Origin: JAXGRD01 sp050946655
GTDB taxonomy: Bacteria > Bacillota > Clostridia > Peptostreptococcales > Anaerovoracaceae
Length of the DNA stretch: 31,138 bases
NCBI GenBank assembly: GCA_050946655.1
Contig: JBMNVE010000022.1
Coordinates: forward strand, 1 to 31,138
Direction of reading: 5' to 3'
Part shown: positions 15,686-23,847 of the stretch, piece by piece
How the letters are laid out: each line of letters starts with the position of its first letter
Position numbering within the stretch: position 1 is the stretch's first letter
Translations under genes and position numbers: made by a program
Notes under the pieces: generated by a model
Database searches by the model: none
The model's input: the letters and a program-made list of their open reading frames with translations, nothing else
Told to the model about the DNA's origin: nothing

Positions 15686-17434
15686 CTACTCTACTGTAAT
15701 CGCGTTGAACTTGCAGCTTTCCAGACACCGGCCGCACTTGATACATAGATCCTGGTCGATGACATGCTGCTTCTTGGCCTCACCGGTGATGGCATCCACG
15801 GGACATTTCCTTGCACAAAGGGTACATCCCACACAATTGTCGTGGATCTCAAAGGTGATCAAGGCTTTACATGACTTAGCCGTACACTTTTTGTTATAGA
15901 TGTGATCTTCATATTCGTTTCGGAAATACTTGATGGTAGTCAGGACCGGGTTGGGTGCTGTCTGTCCCAGGCCACACATGGAACCGTCCTTGATCTTCGT
16001 AGCAAGTTCTTCCAAAAGCTCGATGTCCCCGTCCTTTCCTTCTCCTTCGGTGATCCTCTCCAGGATCTCCAGCATTCTCTTGGTACCGATCCTGCAGTAG
16101 TTACACTTTCCGCAGGACTCCTTCTTGGTGAAATCCAGGAAGTATCTGGCCATGTCTACCATGCAGGTGGTTTCGTCCATGACGATCATTCCGCCGGAAC
16201 CTACGATAGCGCCGGTCTTATTAATATTCTCATAATCAACGGGAGTTTCAACCAGTTCTGCGGGGATACATCCACCGGAGGGACCGCCCATTTGCACAGC
16301 CTTAAACTCCTTATCTTCTTTGATCCCGCCGCCGATACCGTAGATAACATCTTTCAAAGGCAGGCCCATGGGGACTTCCACTAAACCGCCCTTTTTGATC
16401 TTACCTGCAAGGGCAAAGACCTTGGTCCCCTTGCTCTTTTCCGTTCCCATATCCCCAAAGGCTTTTCCGCCGTTTAGGAGGATCCAGGGAACGTTGGCAA
16501 AAGTCTCAACGTTATTGATATTGGTCGGCTGCTGCCAGTATCCCTTTTGCGCCGGGAAGGGTGGCTTCAGTCTGGGCATTCCCCTCTCCCCTTCCAGGGA
16601 TGCGATCAAAGCCGTCTCTTCTCCGCATACGAAAGCACCGGCACCGGCCTTGATCCTGATGTCAAAACCATAACCGGACCCTAAAATGTTCTTGCCCAGG
16701 TAGCCCTTCTCTTTGGCCTGGTCAATAGCGTTTTGCAGTCTCTTGATGGCCAAAGGATATTCGGCACGGCAGTAGACCACACCTTCCGTAGCTTCCATGG
16801 CAAAACCGCCGATGATCATCCCTTCGATGAGGGAGTGGGGGTCCCCTTCTAGAACGGATCTATCCATAAAAGCGCCCGGGTCCCCTTCGTCGGCATTACA
16901 TACCATATATTTGTTTTCGCTTTTATTCTGCTTTGCGGCATTCCACTTGAACCAAGTGGGGAATCCAGCTCCGCCTCTTCCACGAAGACCGGAAATCTTG
17001 ATTTCTTCAATGACTTCCTCGGGGGTCATTTCTTTGACCACCTTTTCCAAGGCCTTGTAGCCATCCTTGGCGATATAGTCTTCAATGACTTCCGGGTTGA
17101 TCAATCCGGTGTTCCGAAGGACGACCCTGTGCTGACCGGTGATGACCTGCTCGTCTTCCGGCGTGATGACCATTTCCCCTACCGGCTTTCCGCCTTTGAT
17201 ATGTCCTTCTACGATTGCCTCTACGTTTTCAGGCTGTACCTTTGTGTATCTGGTCATTCTTCCATCGTCTTCGTAAATATCGACGATGGGCTCCAAATAG
17301 CAGTTTCCTACACAGCCCGTGATCCCCACGGTCGCCGGCAGGCTCTGTGCCATGATTTGCTTTTCAAATTCTGCTGCCGTCTTCTTTGCACCTGTGGCAA
17401 TCCCGCAGCTTCCTTCTCCTACGATGATTCTCAT
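15686..17434 (-). CDS. stnB: NuoF/HydB/StnB-like NADH-binding flavoprotein subunit
   Basis: A subunit of 582 residues. An N-terminal thioredoxin-like [2Fe-2S] domain has Cys10, 41 and 45. The NADH/FMN domain has GRGGAGFPTWFKW (152-164), MVCNADEGDPGAF, and GAGAFVCGEETALIASLEG (264-282). One [4Fe-4S] cluster is at Cys441, 444, 447 and 487, and two C-terminal ferredoxin clusters are at 534-544 and 564-574. This is the domain set of HydB and StnB, the flavin subunit that bifurcates electrons. Two ATGs compete: 17440 is too close to AGGAGGG, and 17434 has a 9-base spacer and begins MRIIVGEG, so it is chosen. It sits 13 bases after stnA and 14 before stnC in one transcript. Confidence 0.9.
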   Translation of the reverse strand: MRIIVGEGSCGIATGAKKTAAEFEKQIMAQSLPATVGITGCVGNCYLEPIVDIYEDDGRMTRYTKVQPENVEAIVEGHIKGGKPVGEMVITPEDEQVITGQHRVVLRNTGLINPEVIEDYIAKDGYKALEKVVKEMTPEEVIEEIKISGLRGRGGAGFPTWFKWNAAKQNKSENKYMVCNADEGDPGAFMDRSVLEGDPHSLIEGMIIGGFAMEATEGVVYCRAEYPLAIKRLQNAIDQAKEKGYLGKNILGSGYGFDIRIKAGAGAFVCGEETALIASLEGERGMPRLKPPFPAQKGYWQQPTNINNVETFANVPWILLNGGKAFGDMGTEKSKGTKVFALAGKIKKGGLVEVPMGLPLKDVIYGIGGGIKEDKEFKAVQMGGPSGGCIPAELVETPVDYENINKTGAIVGSGGMIVMDETTCMVDMARYFLDFTKKESCGKCNYCRIGTKRMLEILERITEGEGKDGDIELLEELATKIKDGSMCGLGQTAPNPVLTTIKYFRNEYEDHIYNKKCTAKSCKALITFEIHDNCVGCTLCARKCPVDAITGEAKKQHVIDQDLCIKCGRCLESCKFNAITVE

Positions 17435-17447
17435 GAGCATCTCCCTC

Positions 17448-17966
17448 CTATGATCTTTCTCTGATGCTGTCCAGGACATCCTTGACCGTATCCTTCGTCA
17501 AGTTTCCGTATGTCTCCTCTTCCTCTTCACCCTGTACCATCATGACAGGGGCCAAAGAGCAGCATCCCAGGCAAGCAACGTTGTTCAACGTAAAAATACC
17601 ATCCTCTGTCGTTTCACCATCTTTGATTCCCAGATGTTCGACGATGGATTCCTCTATGATATCCGCTCCGTTTACGTGACATGCCGTGCCCTTACATAGC
17701 ATGATCAAGTTCTTTCCGATGGGTTCCATCCTGAACTGGGCATAAAAGGTTGCGATTCCGTATATCTTTGCAGGCTTGATGCCGGTTTCTTCCGAAATGT
17801 ATTTAATGGCATCAGGTGAAAGAAAACCATAGATGTCCTGCGCCTTCTGCAGGATAGTGATTAAGCTACCGGGTACCTTGGCATATTTCTTCAGCACCGG
17901 CTTCAATTCCTTGAATTGCTCGGCCCTGCTGCACTCGCACCCACAATTACATTTTGTTTCGCTCAT
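17448..17966 (-). CDS. stnA: NuoE/HydC/StnA-like [2Fe-2S] subunit
   Basis: A subunit of 172 residues with the thioredoxin-like [2Fe-2S] fold of the NuoE family. Ligands are Cys91 and Cys96 (CKGTAC) and Cys132 and Cys136 (ACLGCC). GSLITILQKAQDIYGFLS and KIYGIATFYAQFRM are typical of the N-terminal helical bundle. It passes electrons between the NADH-flavin subunit and other clusters of the complex. An unusual CxCxCxC string (Cys6-12) precedes the family start. An ATG at 17972 almost touches its AGGAG; the one at 17966 has an 8-base spacer and is preferred. It is the first gene of the three-gene operon and has its own promoter at 18052-18080. Confidence 0.9.
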   Translation of the reverse strand: MSETKCNCGCECSRAEQFKELKPVLKKYAKVPGSLITILQKAQDIYGFLSPDAIKYISEETGIKPAKIYGIATFYAQFRMEPIGKNLIMLCKGTACHVNGADIIEESIVEHLGIKDGETTEDGIFTLNNVACLGCCSLAPVMMVQGEEEEETYGNLTKDTVKDVLDSIRERS

Positions 17967-18018
17967 TTGCATTTCTCCTTTTTCTTTCGTCCCTATGAAT
18001 GAGACGAGAACAACGGTT

Positions 18019-18032
18019 ATTCCCGTGGGAAT
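18019..18032. repeat. Inverted repeat in the stn leader
   Basis: ATTCCC and GGGAAT are perfect 6-bp arms around GT, 15-25 bases into the predicted leader. It could be an operator, but it does not match a Rex site. Confidence 0.3.
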
Positions 18033-18051
18033 TCATCGACATACAAGAAAA

Positions 18052-18080
18052 ATTATACCACAACGGGCCTGATAATACAA
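18052..18080 (-). promoter_or_regulatory. Promoter of the stn-like operon
   Basis: A perfect TATAAT with a TG-N extension (TGGTATAAT on the minus strand) and a weaker TTGTAT 17 bases upstream. Transcription would start near 18045, giving a leader of about 80 bases. Confidence 0.65.
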
Positions 18081-18187
18081 TGGGGATCCCTCCGTCCTTT
18101 ACATCCCATCAAATGGTTGAAATGTCAACGTTTGACCAGTCAGAAATCCATCCCCGACGGCATAATGATACCGGTTACATTTATGCT

Positions 18188-19078
18188 TTACCTGCGATTT
18201 TTCACCAGCTTTCTATGGATTTTCTTCACATCCAATTCCATGATGAACAGTCCAGACACCAAAATCGCCGCACCCACGTAGGCCCTGGGGGTGAGAATTT
18301 CTCCTGCCAAAAAGAATGCCACCAATCCGGAGAACACCGGTTCCAGCGTAAATATCACCCCTACATGAGCGGCGGACGTATGGCATTGAGCAAGGCACTG
18401 TATCACATATGCAGCCCCCGTACAGAAGACAGCCAGAAATATGATGGAAAACCACACCGTCCCCGTCTGAGGAAGAGCAGGCTTTTCGGTGATCAGCATG
18501 GTGATCAGACAGAATATCCCCGTAAAGAAAAGCTGGAAAATCCCCAGCTGAAATGGATTCACTTCTTCTTTGTTGACCGCCGTTTCGGTGATGACCACAT
18601 CCACGGCATAGGCAACGGCACACATGATGCACAAAAGATCCCCGATGGCCAGAGTTAATTCATCGGTCAAGGTAAGTAGAGCGATGCCGATGAGGCACAT
18701 GAGCACGACGATCCCCAGTTTGCGCTCAGGGACCCTTTTTTTGAAAACAAAATCCAATATGGGAACTACCACCACCGTCAGCGCACACAGAAAGCCCGCA
18801 TTGGATACACTGGTGTACTTCACCCCGAAGGTGGCTCCCATATAAGTAAAATACAATGCTACAGCTATATATATGCTGTAGCGGATAGTGATCTTGTTGA
18901 CATTTTTCAGCCTGGGAAGAAAAAACACAGCGGCAACAACAAATGCACCTAAAAACCGGTAGGTGTTGATTGTGAACGGACCCATCTCCCTCAGACAAAG
19001 GGAGATCATATAGTAGGATACTCCCCAGAACAAAGTGACCATTAGCAGCATCAAGTCTGCTTTCATCTGTGTTTTCAT
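18188..19078 (-). CDS. EamA (DMT superfamily) transporter 2
   Basis: A 296-residue membrane protein with two EamA repeats of about five helices each; LMLLMVTLFWGVSYYMI opens the first, and GDLLCIMCAVAYAVDVVITE opens the second. Substrate unknown; the family exports or imports small metabolites such as amino acids. Its ATG follows the holA stop with no gap (TAG then ATG), and its ribosome site GGAG lies inside holA. It is therefore translated from the comEC-holA message. It is not closely similar to the EamA protein at 4006-4935. In many Firmicutes rpsT lies next to holA; here this transporter takes that place. Confidence 0.85.
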   Translation of the reverse strand: MKTQMKADLMLLMVTLFWGVSYYMISLCLREMGPFTINTYRFLGAFVVAAVFFLPRLKNVNKITIRYSIYIAVALYFTYMGATFGVKYTSVSNAGFLCALTVVVVPILDFVFKKRVPERKLGIVVLMCLIGIALLTLTDELTLAIGDLLCIMCAVAYAVDVVITETAVNKEEVNPFQLGIFQLFFTGIFCLITMLITEKPALPQTGTVWFSIIFLAVFCTGAAYVIQCLAQCHTSAAHVGVIFTLEPVFSGLVAFFLAGEILTPRAYVGAAILVSGLFIMELDVKKIHRKLVKNRR

Positions 19079-20155
19079 CTACATCTCCGCGACCAGCATC
19101 TCTAAAGCCAGATCCTGACCCAGTATGCCCGTCTTGATATTCTTTTCCACTTCCAGAGCAATGTACAGCATTCTTCTAAGGTCCTCAACCGTGTGACGCT
19201 CGGCAAAGCTCATGGCTTTTTGGAGCCGGTAAGCATGGACCTTCAGTTCCTTTTCGATTTGCCCCAAGGGCCTCCCCTCGGCACGCATCTCCTTTCCCAT
19301 GAGCATCAGCTCCAGCTGGGAAACGATCAAGGCATGCAACTGAAAGGCATTGGCTCCCGAGAGGAGAAGATCGTGAAGTCTGCGAAAGGCATCGTCCTTT
19401 CTATTGGTGCTGACCGCATCCAAAAGTTTGAACACGTTATGCTCCAGGTTGTTGGAGATGGCAGCATCAAGGAGCTCCATGGTGATTTCTTCTTCTTCAC
19501 TGAGGGAAAACAGCTTTCGCATATCGTTTTCCAGATTATACAGGGAGTAGTCCACATCCTGATTCACATATCCGCTTTCCACGATCAGCTTGGAGATGAC
19601 TCCCGGCTTTGCATACTTCCCCGCCCCCTTCATCCGCTTGATGATGAACTTCCGTACGTCCTCCTGGGACAGCAGATCGAACTCATAAACTCTTCCTGTA
19701 GCCTCCACCGCCTTGAGCAGGGCGGTTTTTCCCTGACGTTCTTTGGTCGGCGGACCGTAGAGAGTGAAGATCAATTGGGTGGTCCGGGGAAGATCGGTGA
19801 TGTACTTGCACAGTTCCTCCATATCGTGAGCGGATATGGATTTTTCCTTCTTCCCGGCAATGGGCAGGAAGTTGGACAGGATCACCACTTTTTTTTCCGA
19901 AAAAAGGGGAAGGGTTTCGCACGCCTCTATGATTTTGCCCAAAGAAATATCTTCTTCGTCTAAAACCACAAGATCAATGGCTCTTGTGGCTTCGTTGACA
20001 TATTTACAGATCAGCTCATTCTTGGCCCAGTCCACGAGGAAACTCTCCACACCACATAAGAGCAAGGGATTTCCTATCGCCTCGCTCTTCATATCCTTGC
20101 TCATCTGCATGAACGCATGTGTTTTATTGCTGTGTCTGGAGTTGGATGCTCCCAT
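19079..20155 (-). CDS. holA: DNA polymerase III subunit delta
   Basis: A protein of up to 358 residues, matching HolA in length and layout. LLLCGVESFLVDWAKNELI corresponds to the N-terminal YLLYGEE-type segment of the RFC-like domain; QLIFTLYGPPTKERQGK and the alpha-helical C-terminal collar (SFAERHTVEDLRRMLYIALEVEKNIKTG) are also typical. It opens or binds the sliding clamp in the clamp loader. The frame overlaps the end of comEC by 32 bases; AGGGG just before the ATG at 20155 supports that start, although internal ATGs near 20110 or 20104 would also leave the fold intact. It follows comEC as in many Firmicutes. Confidence 0.88.
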   Translation of the reverse strand: MGASNSRHSNKTHAFMQMSKDMKSEAIGNPLLLCGVESFLVDWAKNELICKYVNEATRAIDLVVLDEEDISLGKIIEACETLPLFSEKKVVILSNFLPIAGKKEKSISAHDMEELCKYITDLPRTTQLIFTLYGPPTKERQGKTALLKAVEATGRVYEFDLLSQEDVRKFIIKRMKGAGKYAKPGVISKLIVESGYVNQDVDYSLYNLENDMRKLFSLSEEEEITMELLDAAISNNLEHNVFKLLDAVSTNRKDDAFRRLHDLLLSGANAFQLHALIVSQLELMLMGKEMRAEGRPLGQIEKELKVHAYRLQKAMSFAERHTVEDLRRMLYIALEVEKNIKTGILGQDLALEMLVAEM

Positions 20156-22361
20156 TATCCCCTCTTTCTATTGCGATGGCGCCCTTTACGTCATTTCTAT
20201 ACACCATTATACGCTTTTTTTCATATTTTTCAATGACGGAGGGTGCGGGATGGCCGTAATTATTTTTTCCCACTTGGATGATGGCAATGGCGGGATTTAC
20301 CGCCCCGATGAACTCTTCTGAAGAACTATACTTGCTTCCGTGATGAGGTACCGCAAGGATGTGAGCAGAAAGTTCTCCGCCTCCTCCATACGCCCTCACC
20401 AGTTCCGCCTCCTTGTCCGCAGAAATGTCCCCGGGGGCCAGAAGGGAAACATCTTTGTATCTGATTTTTATCACCAAGGAGTTTTCATTTTCCGTATCCC
20501 CGGGAGTTAGAGGTCCCAGCACGCAGATAGAAAAATCCTCTTCCCTGTAGATGACCTGCCCCGTTTCTGCAATCAGGTCGGCACCGGCAGCCTTTCTCTC
20601 CTCCCCTTTTCCCAGGATCAGTTTATCCACCATGCCGTCTTCCCGGAGGAAGCGGATCCCCCCGTAGTGATCTTCATCCAGGTGACTGACAATGGCCAGA
20701 TCCACCTTTGCCATTCCGTTCTTGAGAAGATAAGGCTTTAAGGTCTTCTTCCCCACGTCGTAGTTTCTGCTTCCTCCCCCATCCACCAGGATGACCCTGC
20801 CCTTGGGGGTGGTGATGCAAAGACAGCTGCCCTGCCCCACATCTACAAAGACTATAGGGCTTTCTCCCAGCTTATCATCTGCTACAGCGGTGAAGATAAA
20901 GGCGGCCAGCACCAAAGCCCCCAGCTGACCAGCCATCTTCCCGTACTTCTTTCTGGCCATCTGAATCTTTCTGGTTTCGGAAAAGAGGTAAAACCCCAAA
21001 AGGTAGTATAAAGCCAGAAGGAGAAGGGGCGGACTGACCACGTCTACCGCCCCATGCCCTTCGCCATAGAACAAATCGTTGCATGCCACCATTGCACTTG
21101 TTGCTTTATCCAAGATGATCCCCAGCAGTTCCGGAGGTGCTCCCGGAACAAGACCTGCTGCCAAGGTCACCATCCCAATGGGAATGAGGATGCCGGCGAG
21201 AAAGACCATGGGCACATTGGCTAAAAAAGCCATAAAGGAAAAATAATTGAAAGCATAAGCCGTAAAGGGTGCCATGGCACCTTGAATAATCAGGATGGGC
21301 ATGAACCCCTTTTTGATGAGGCCTGCGTTCTGCTGCTCTGCTAGGGCCCCGTTAAACATGGATAGAGAGAGTATCGCCAAAAATGACATCTGAAACCCCA
21401 ATCCGAATAAGGCATAGGGATTTGCCACCAGCATGACCAGTGCAGTGAAAGAGGCAGCCGACAAAAGATCATACCGATAGTGAAAGAGCCTGGATAGAAT
21501 GTGGAGAGTGATCATGATTACCGCGCGGATGATGGACGGGGCAAATCCGGCCATCGCAGCATAAAACACCAGGCTTCCTATGATCACCAACTGGGCCGGA
21601 GCATTTCGTCTTCCCCGCAACAAGAGCAGCAAAAATCCGTATACCACGCCAACGTGCAGACCACTGGCCGCAAGAAGGTGAGCAGTCCCGTTTCTCTGAA
21701 ACCGTTCATAGCCCTCCTCCCCCAGGCCCGACTTATCTCCGAAGAGCATGGCCATGACCACCTGGCGATTTTCCTCCTTCATGAAGGGAAGTAGTTGATC
21801 CTCAAAGGAATTTCTGGTCTTGGATGCCCAATAGTTAAGGTGGCCACTGACCCCTCCCACCTCCAACTGGTCCGCCGTCATCATCACATGGATGTTTCGG
21901 GTCTTCAGGTAAAGGCGGTAATCAAAGCACTTGGGATTTCGCCTTCCCGGTGGCTCTTCAATGGTTCCGGATATGCGGACTTCCCTTCCTACGAGATCTC
22001 CGTCCCCGGGAAGAACATCGTACCACCTGACCAAAATTCGCCCTTGATCCGTTTCCACCTCCATCTGATGCTTTTTATCTTCCTTTGTCTTGAGGGAAAG
22101 GACTTCTCCTTTGACCGTGACCTTCTCCCCTAGAATCAGGCGGGCTTTCTCCATCTCCCCTTCTCCACGACAAAGGGTCAAGCTTCCAAAGGCCAGGAAG
22201 AACAAAAAAATCAAAACGGCCTTGTTTTTCTTCCCGAAACAGAGAAACAAAAACAAAACCGCAGCGATGATCCCGATCCACAACGAAAAAGACGTATAAT
22301 ACCCTGCCAGTATCCCTACGGAAAACCCGGCTGCAGCCGGCACCATCGGTCTTCTCGGCAT
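20124..22361 (-). CDS. comEC: ComEC/Rec2 family DNA-uptake channel protein
   Basis: A protein of about 745 residues. N-terminal helices and a small soluble domain (DUF4131-like) are followed by a large competence membrane domain (GTAHLLAASGLHVGVVYGFLLL, GFAPSIIRAVIMITLHIL). A metallo-beta-lactamase domain at the C-terminus has VDVGQGSCLCI and the metal motif SHLDEDHYGG (about 559-568). ComEC forms the channel that brings single-stranded DNA into the cytoplasm. The frame extends to a TTG at 22373, which almost touches its GAGAGG; the ATG at 22361 with GGAAG is preferred. comEA and comEB are not adjacent, so competence cannot be judged from this window. Confidence 0.92.
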   Translation of the reverse strand: MPRRPMVPAAAGFSVGILAGYYTSFSLWIGIIAAVLFLFLCFGKKNKAVLIFLFFLAFGSLTLCRGEGEMEKARLILGEKVTVKGEVLSLKTKEDKKHQMEVETDQGRILVRWYDVLPGDGDLVGREVRISGTIEEPPGRRNPKCFDYRLYLKTRNIHVMMTADQLEVGGVSGHLNYWASKTRNSFEDQLLPFMKEENRQVVMAMLFGDKSGLGEEGYERFQRNGTAHLLAASGLHVGVVYGFLLLLLRGRRNAPAQLVIIGSLVFYAAMAGFAPSIIRAVIMITLHILSRLFHYRYDLLSAASFTALVMLVANPYALFGLGFQMSFLAILSLSMFNGALAEQQNAGLIKKGFMPILIIQGAMAPFTAYAFNYFSFMAFLANVPMVFLAGILIPIGMVTLAAGLVPGAPPELLGIILDKATSAMVACNDLFYGEGHGAVDVVSPPLLLLALYYLLGFYLFSETRKIQMARKKYGKMAGQLGALVLAAFIFTAVADDKLGESPIVFVDVGQGSCLCITTPKGRVILVDGGGSRNYDVGKKTLKPYLLKNGMAKVDLAIVSHLDEDHYGGIRFLREDGMVDKLILGKGEERKAAGADLIAETGQVIYREEDFSICVLGPLTPGDTENENSLVIKIRYKDVSLLAPGDISADKEAELVRAYGGGGELSAHILAVPHHGSKYSSSEEFIGAVNPAIAIIQVGKNNYGHPAPSVIEKYEKKRIMVYRNDVKGAIAIERGDNGSIQLQTQQ

Positions 22362-22402
22362 ATTCACTTCCAAACCTCTCCGGTCAGTCGTGCTCCACAG
22401 AC

Positions 22403-22411
22403 ATTATACCA
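22403..22411 (-). promoter_or_regulatory. Extended -10 promoter of comEC-holA-EamA
   Basis: TGGTATAAT on the minus strand is a perfect -10 with TG-N extension, 40 bases before the comEC start. No convincing -35 is seen. It lies at the very 3' end of the small membrane protein gene. Confidence 0.55.
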
Positions 22412-22826
22412 TATATGGAAATATTTTACACTTCCGTTTTTCTCCTGCCGGCATCTTATCCTTAGCCTCCAAGGCCATGAATATCCCGCACGCCAACATC
22501 CCGCCCAGCCACGCATAAGGCATATCATCTGAAACCCAGTCGGGGTTCAAAAAAACATCCACCAGCGAAAACAGCGTTAAATATAGCGCCAAGACCCCAT
22601 AATAAACAAGCCGAAAAGCCTTTATGGGAATGTACCGAACGATGAAATAAGTCAAAACCAAAATAACAAAAATGAAGAAGAAATAAACCACAAATATAAG
22701 CCCGCCACTCTCCATGTCCAAAAACAATGGGTCAAAGGCATAAGCCACAAGCCCCCATAGGAAATCCATCATCACCTGGCAAACCGCAAGGGCCACTATC
22801 AACAATATCACCGACTTTACTTTCAT
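22404..22826 (-). CDS. Hypothetical four-helix membrane protein
   Basis: A protein of 140 residues that I do not recognise. Four hydrophobic segments are visible, at about residues 4-26, 42-64, 73-91 and 105-119, with an acidic loop (NPDWVSDDMPYAW) before the last and a basic tail (KDKMPAGEKRKCK). A GTG at 22832 almost touches its GGAAGG; the ATG at 22826 has an 8-base spacer and is preferred. It has its own extended -10 promoter, and its last bases contain the promoter of comEC, so it may be read into the comEC operon. No link with DNA uptake can be claimed. Confidence 0.6.
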   Translation of the reverse strand: MKVKSVILLIVALAVCQVMMDFLWGLVAYAFDPLFLDMESGGLIFVVYFFFIFVILVLTYFIVRYIPIKAFRLVYYGVLALYLTLFSLVDVFLNPDWVSDDMPYAWLGGMLACGIFMALEAKDKMPAGEKRKCKIFPYMV

Positions 22827-22846
22827 AAACACCGCCTTCCTCGGCC

Positions 22847-22855
22847 ATTATACCA
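22847..22855 (-). promoter_or_regulatory. Extended -10 promoter of the small membrane protein gene
   Basis: TGGTATAAT on the minus strand, about 20 bases before the start codon. It is identical in nine bases to the comEC promoter element; there is no clear -35. Confidence 0.55.
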
Positions 22856-22969
22856 CATCAAAAAACCATATTTCCATACCTACAGAAAAAAACACGGCAT
22901 CAACGCCGGCTTACCCATCCCCTTCTCCATCGCCCTTTTCTGAACACACCCCCCTCAAAACCTTACCAG

Positions 22970-23314
22970 TGTACAGAAGCACCCCGCAGCCCAACGGTCG
23001 CCGGACAGGCTTTCCTAACTAATCCCTTCAAAAATAGGGCTCATGTACAGAAACGATCGCTCCACCAACGCCGACCCGCATCACTTTCCTAACTAATTGG
23101 CCTAGAAACACCTCAAATGTACAGAAATGACCTTACCACAGGCGATCACTGGCGATGATTTCCTAACTATTCAGCTCAAAATCAAGGCAAATGTACAGAA
23201 ACGATCGCTCCGCTAATGCCGACCCGCGCTACTTTCCTAACTAATTGGGCTAGAAACAGCCCAAATGTACAGAAATGACCTTACCGGCTACGGTCACCTA
23301 GCAATGTTTCCTAA
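22970..23314. repeat. Tandem array of five 74-bp units with two conserved cores
   Basis: TGTACAGAA begins at 22970, 23044, 23118, 23192 and 23266, and TTTCCTAA begins at 23011, 23085, 23159, 23233 and 23307; both have an exact period of 74. The second core extends to TTTCCTAACTAAT in units 1, 2 and 4. The cores are separated by about 32 and 20 variable bases. Units 2 and 4 are alike (ACGATCGCTCC, GCCGACCCGC, TTGGCCTAGAAAC or TTGGGCTAGAAAC), and units 3 and 5 are alike (ATGACCTTACC), giving a 148-bp higher-order repeat; unit 1 differs. Unit 4 holds a perfect hairpin, TTGGGCT/AGCCCAA (23245-23264). No protein frame runs through it. Family and role are unknown. Confidence 0.85.
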
Positions 23315-23378
23315 GCCATCAAGGAAGAGAATGCCTTGAAATCGTTACCAAAGCGTATCGCATACAGGTCAATATAAA

Positions 23379-23448
23379 AGGGGCTTTCCCACCATGCTCA
23401 AGCAACAGCCCTAGACATGGTTCAAAGAAAGCCCCTCACATGAACCAT
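23379..23448. repeat. Overlapping, mutually exclusive hairpins
   Basis: Stem 1 pairs AGGGGCTTTC (23379-23388) with GAAAGCCCCT (23427-23436), and an inner ACCATG/CATGGT stem extends it. Stem 2 pairs ATGGTTCA (23417-23424) with TGAACCAT (23441-23448). Stem 2 uses bases of the stem 1 structure, so only one can form fully. This recalls an attenuator or switch, but no gene follows on either strand that it would control. Confidence 0.55.
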
Positions 23449-23574
23449 ACCAAAAAAATGCGAGAAGATAAAGAGGCTCCCAGTCCACAATCATATGCGA
23501 ACAAAAGTCCCCAACATGATGCGGTGAAAAGGAAGCCCCTAAACGGCGCATTACGCCTAGAAGTCCACAGCGAC

Positions 23575-23621
23575 TGGATGCTGTTGCCCCCAGCGATAAC
23601 GTCCGAAACGCATCTGCAGTG
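23575..23621. repeat. Diverged ~48-bp repeat, copy A
   Basis: It shares about 40 of 48 positions with copy B at 23848-23895. Conserved blocks are TGGATGCT, TGCCCCCA, TAACGTCC, AAACGC and TCTGCA. The differences are not at third codon positions and include a one-base gap, so it is unlikely to be coding. The flanks can close as a stem (GAAG and CAC pair with GTG and CTTC around the core). Confidence 0.6.
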
Positions 23622-23670
23622 TCTTCCGTGACAACATTTTACACCATTACAGCCAAAAATGCCACTCTAT

Positions 23671-23781
23671 ATGTTTCGTAACCTTTGGGAAAGACAAGCT
23701 ACAACAGTGAGATATATAGGTAAAACTTCCAATGAAAAGACAGTGTATCGTGTGACAGGCATTTCACAGTTACAAGCGTAG
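23671..23781 (+). pseudogene. Possible 3' remnant of a protein gene
   Basis: A 36-codon frame (ATG at 23671, TAG at 23779) encodes a plausible protein tail beginning MFRNLWERQATTV and ending VYRVTGISQLQA. The frame is open back to a stop near 23631. There is no ribosome site, and a terminator-like hairpin starts immediately after the stop. It resembles the 3' end of a lost gene, perhaps from a mobile element; I do not recognise the family. Confidence 0.3.
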
Positions 23782-23813
23782 CCACAATTGATATATTAAT
23801 GTATCAATTGTGG
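23782..23813 (+). terminator. Terminator-like hairpin after the ORF remnant
   Basis: CCACAATTGATA and TATCAATTGTGG form a perfect 12-bp stem with an 8-base loop, followed by GATTGTTTTA. It begins directly after the TAG of the short remnant frame. Confidence 0.6.
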
Positions 23814-23847
23814 GATTGTTTTATACACAAAAAAGCACTGCAGACAG

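Noticed and set aside
22970..23314. Reading the 74-bp array as a CRISPR
   Set aside because: The repeat cores are only 9-13 bases, two different cores alternate, spacers are similar between units, and no cas genes are present.
23440..23631. A 63-codon plus-strand frame in the gene-poor stretch
   Set aside because: No ribosome site, low-complexity basic composition, and it runs across the hairpin and repeat copy A.
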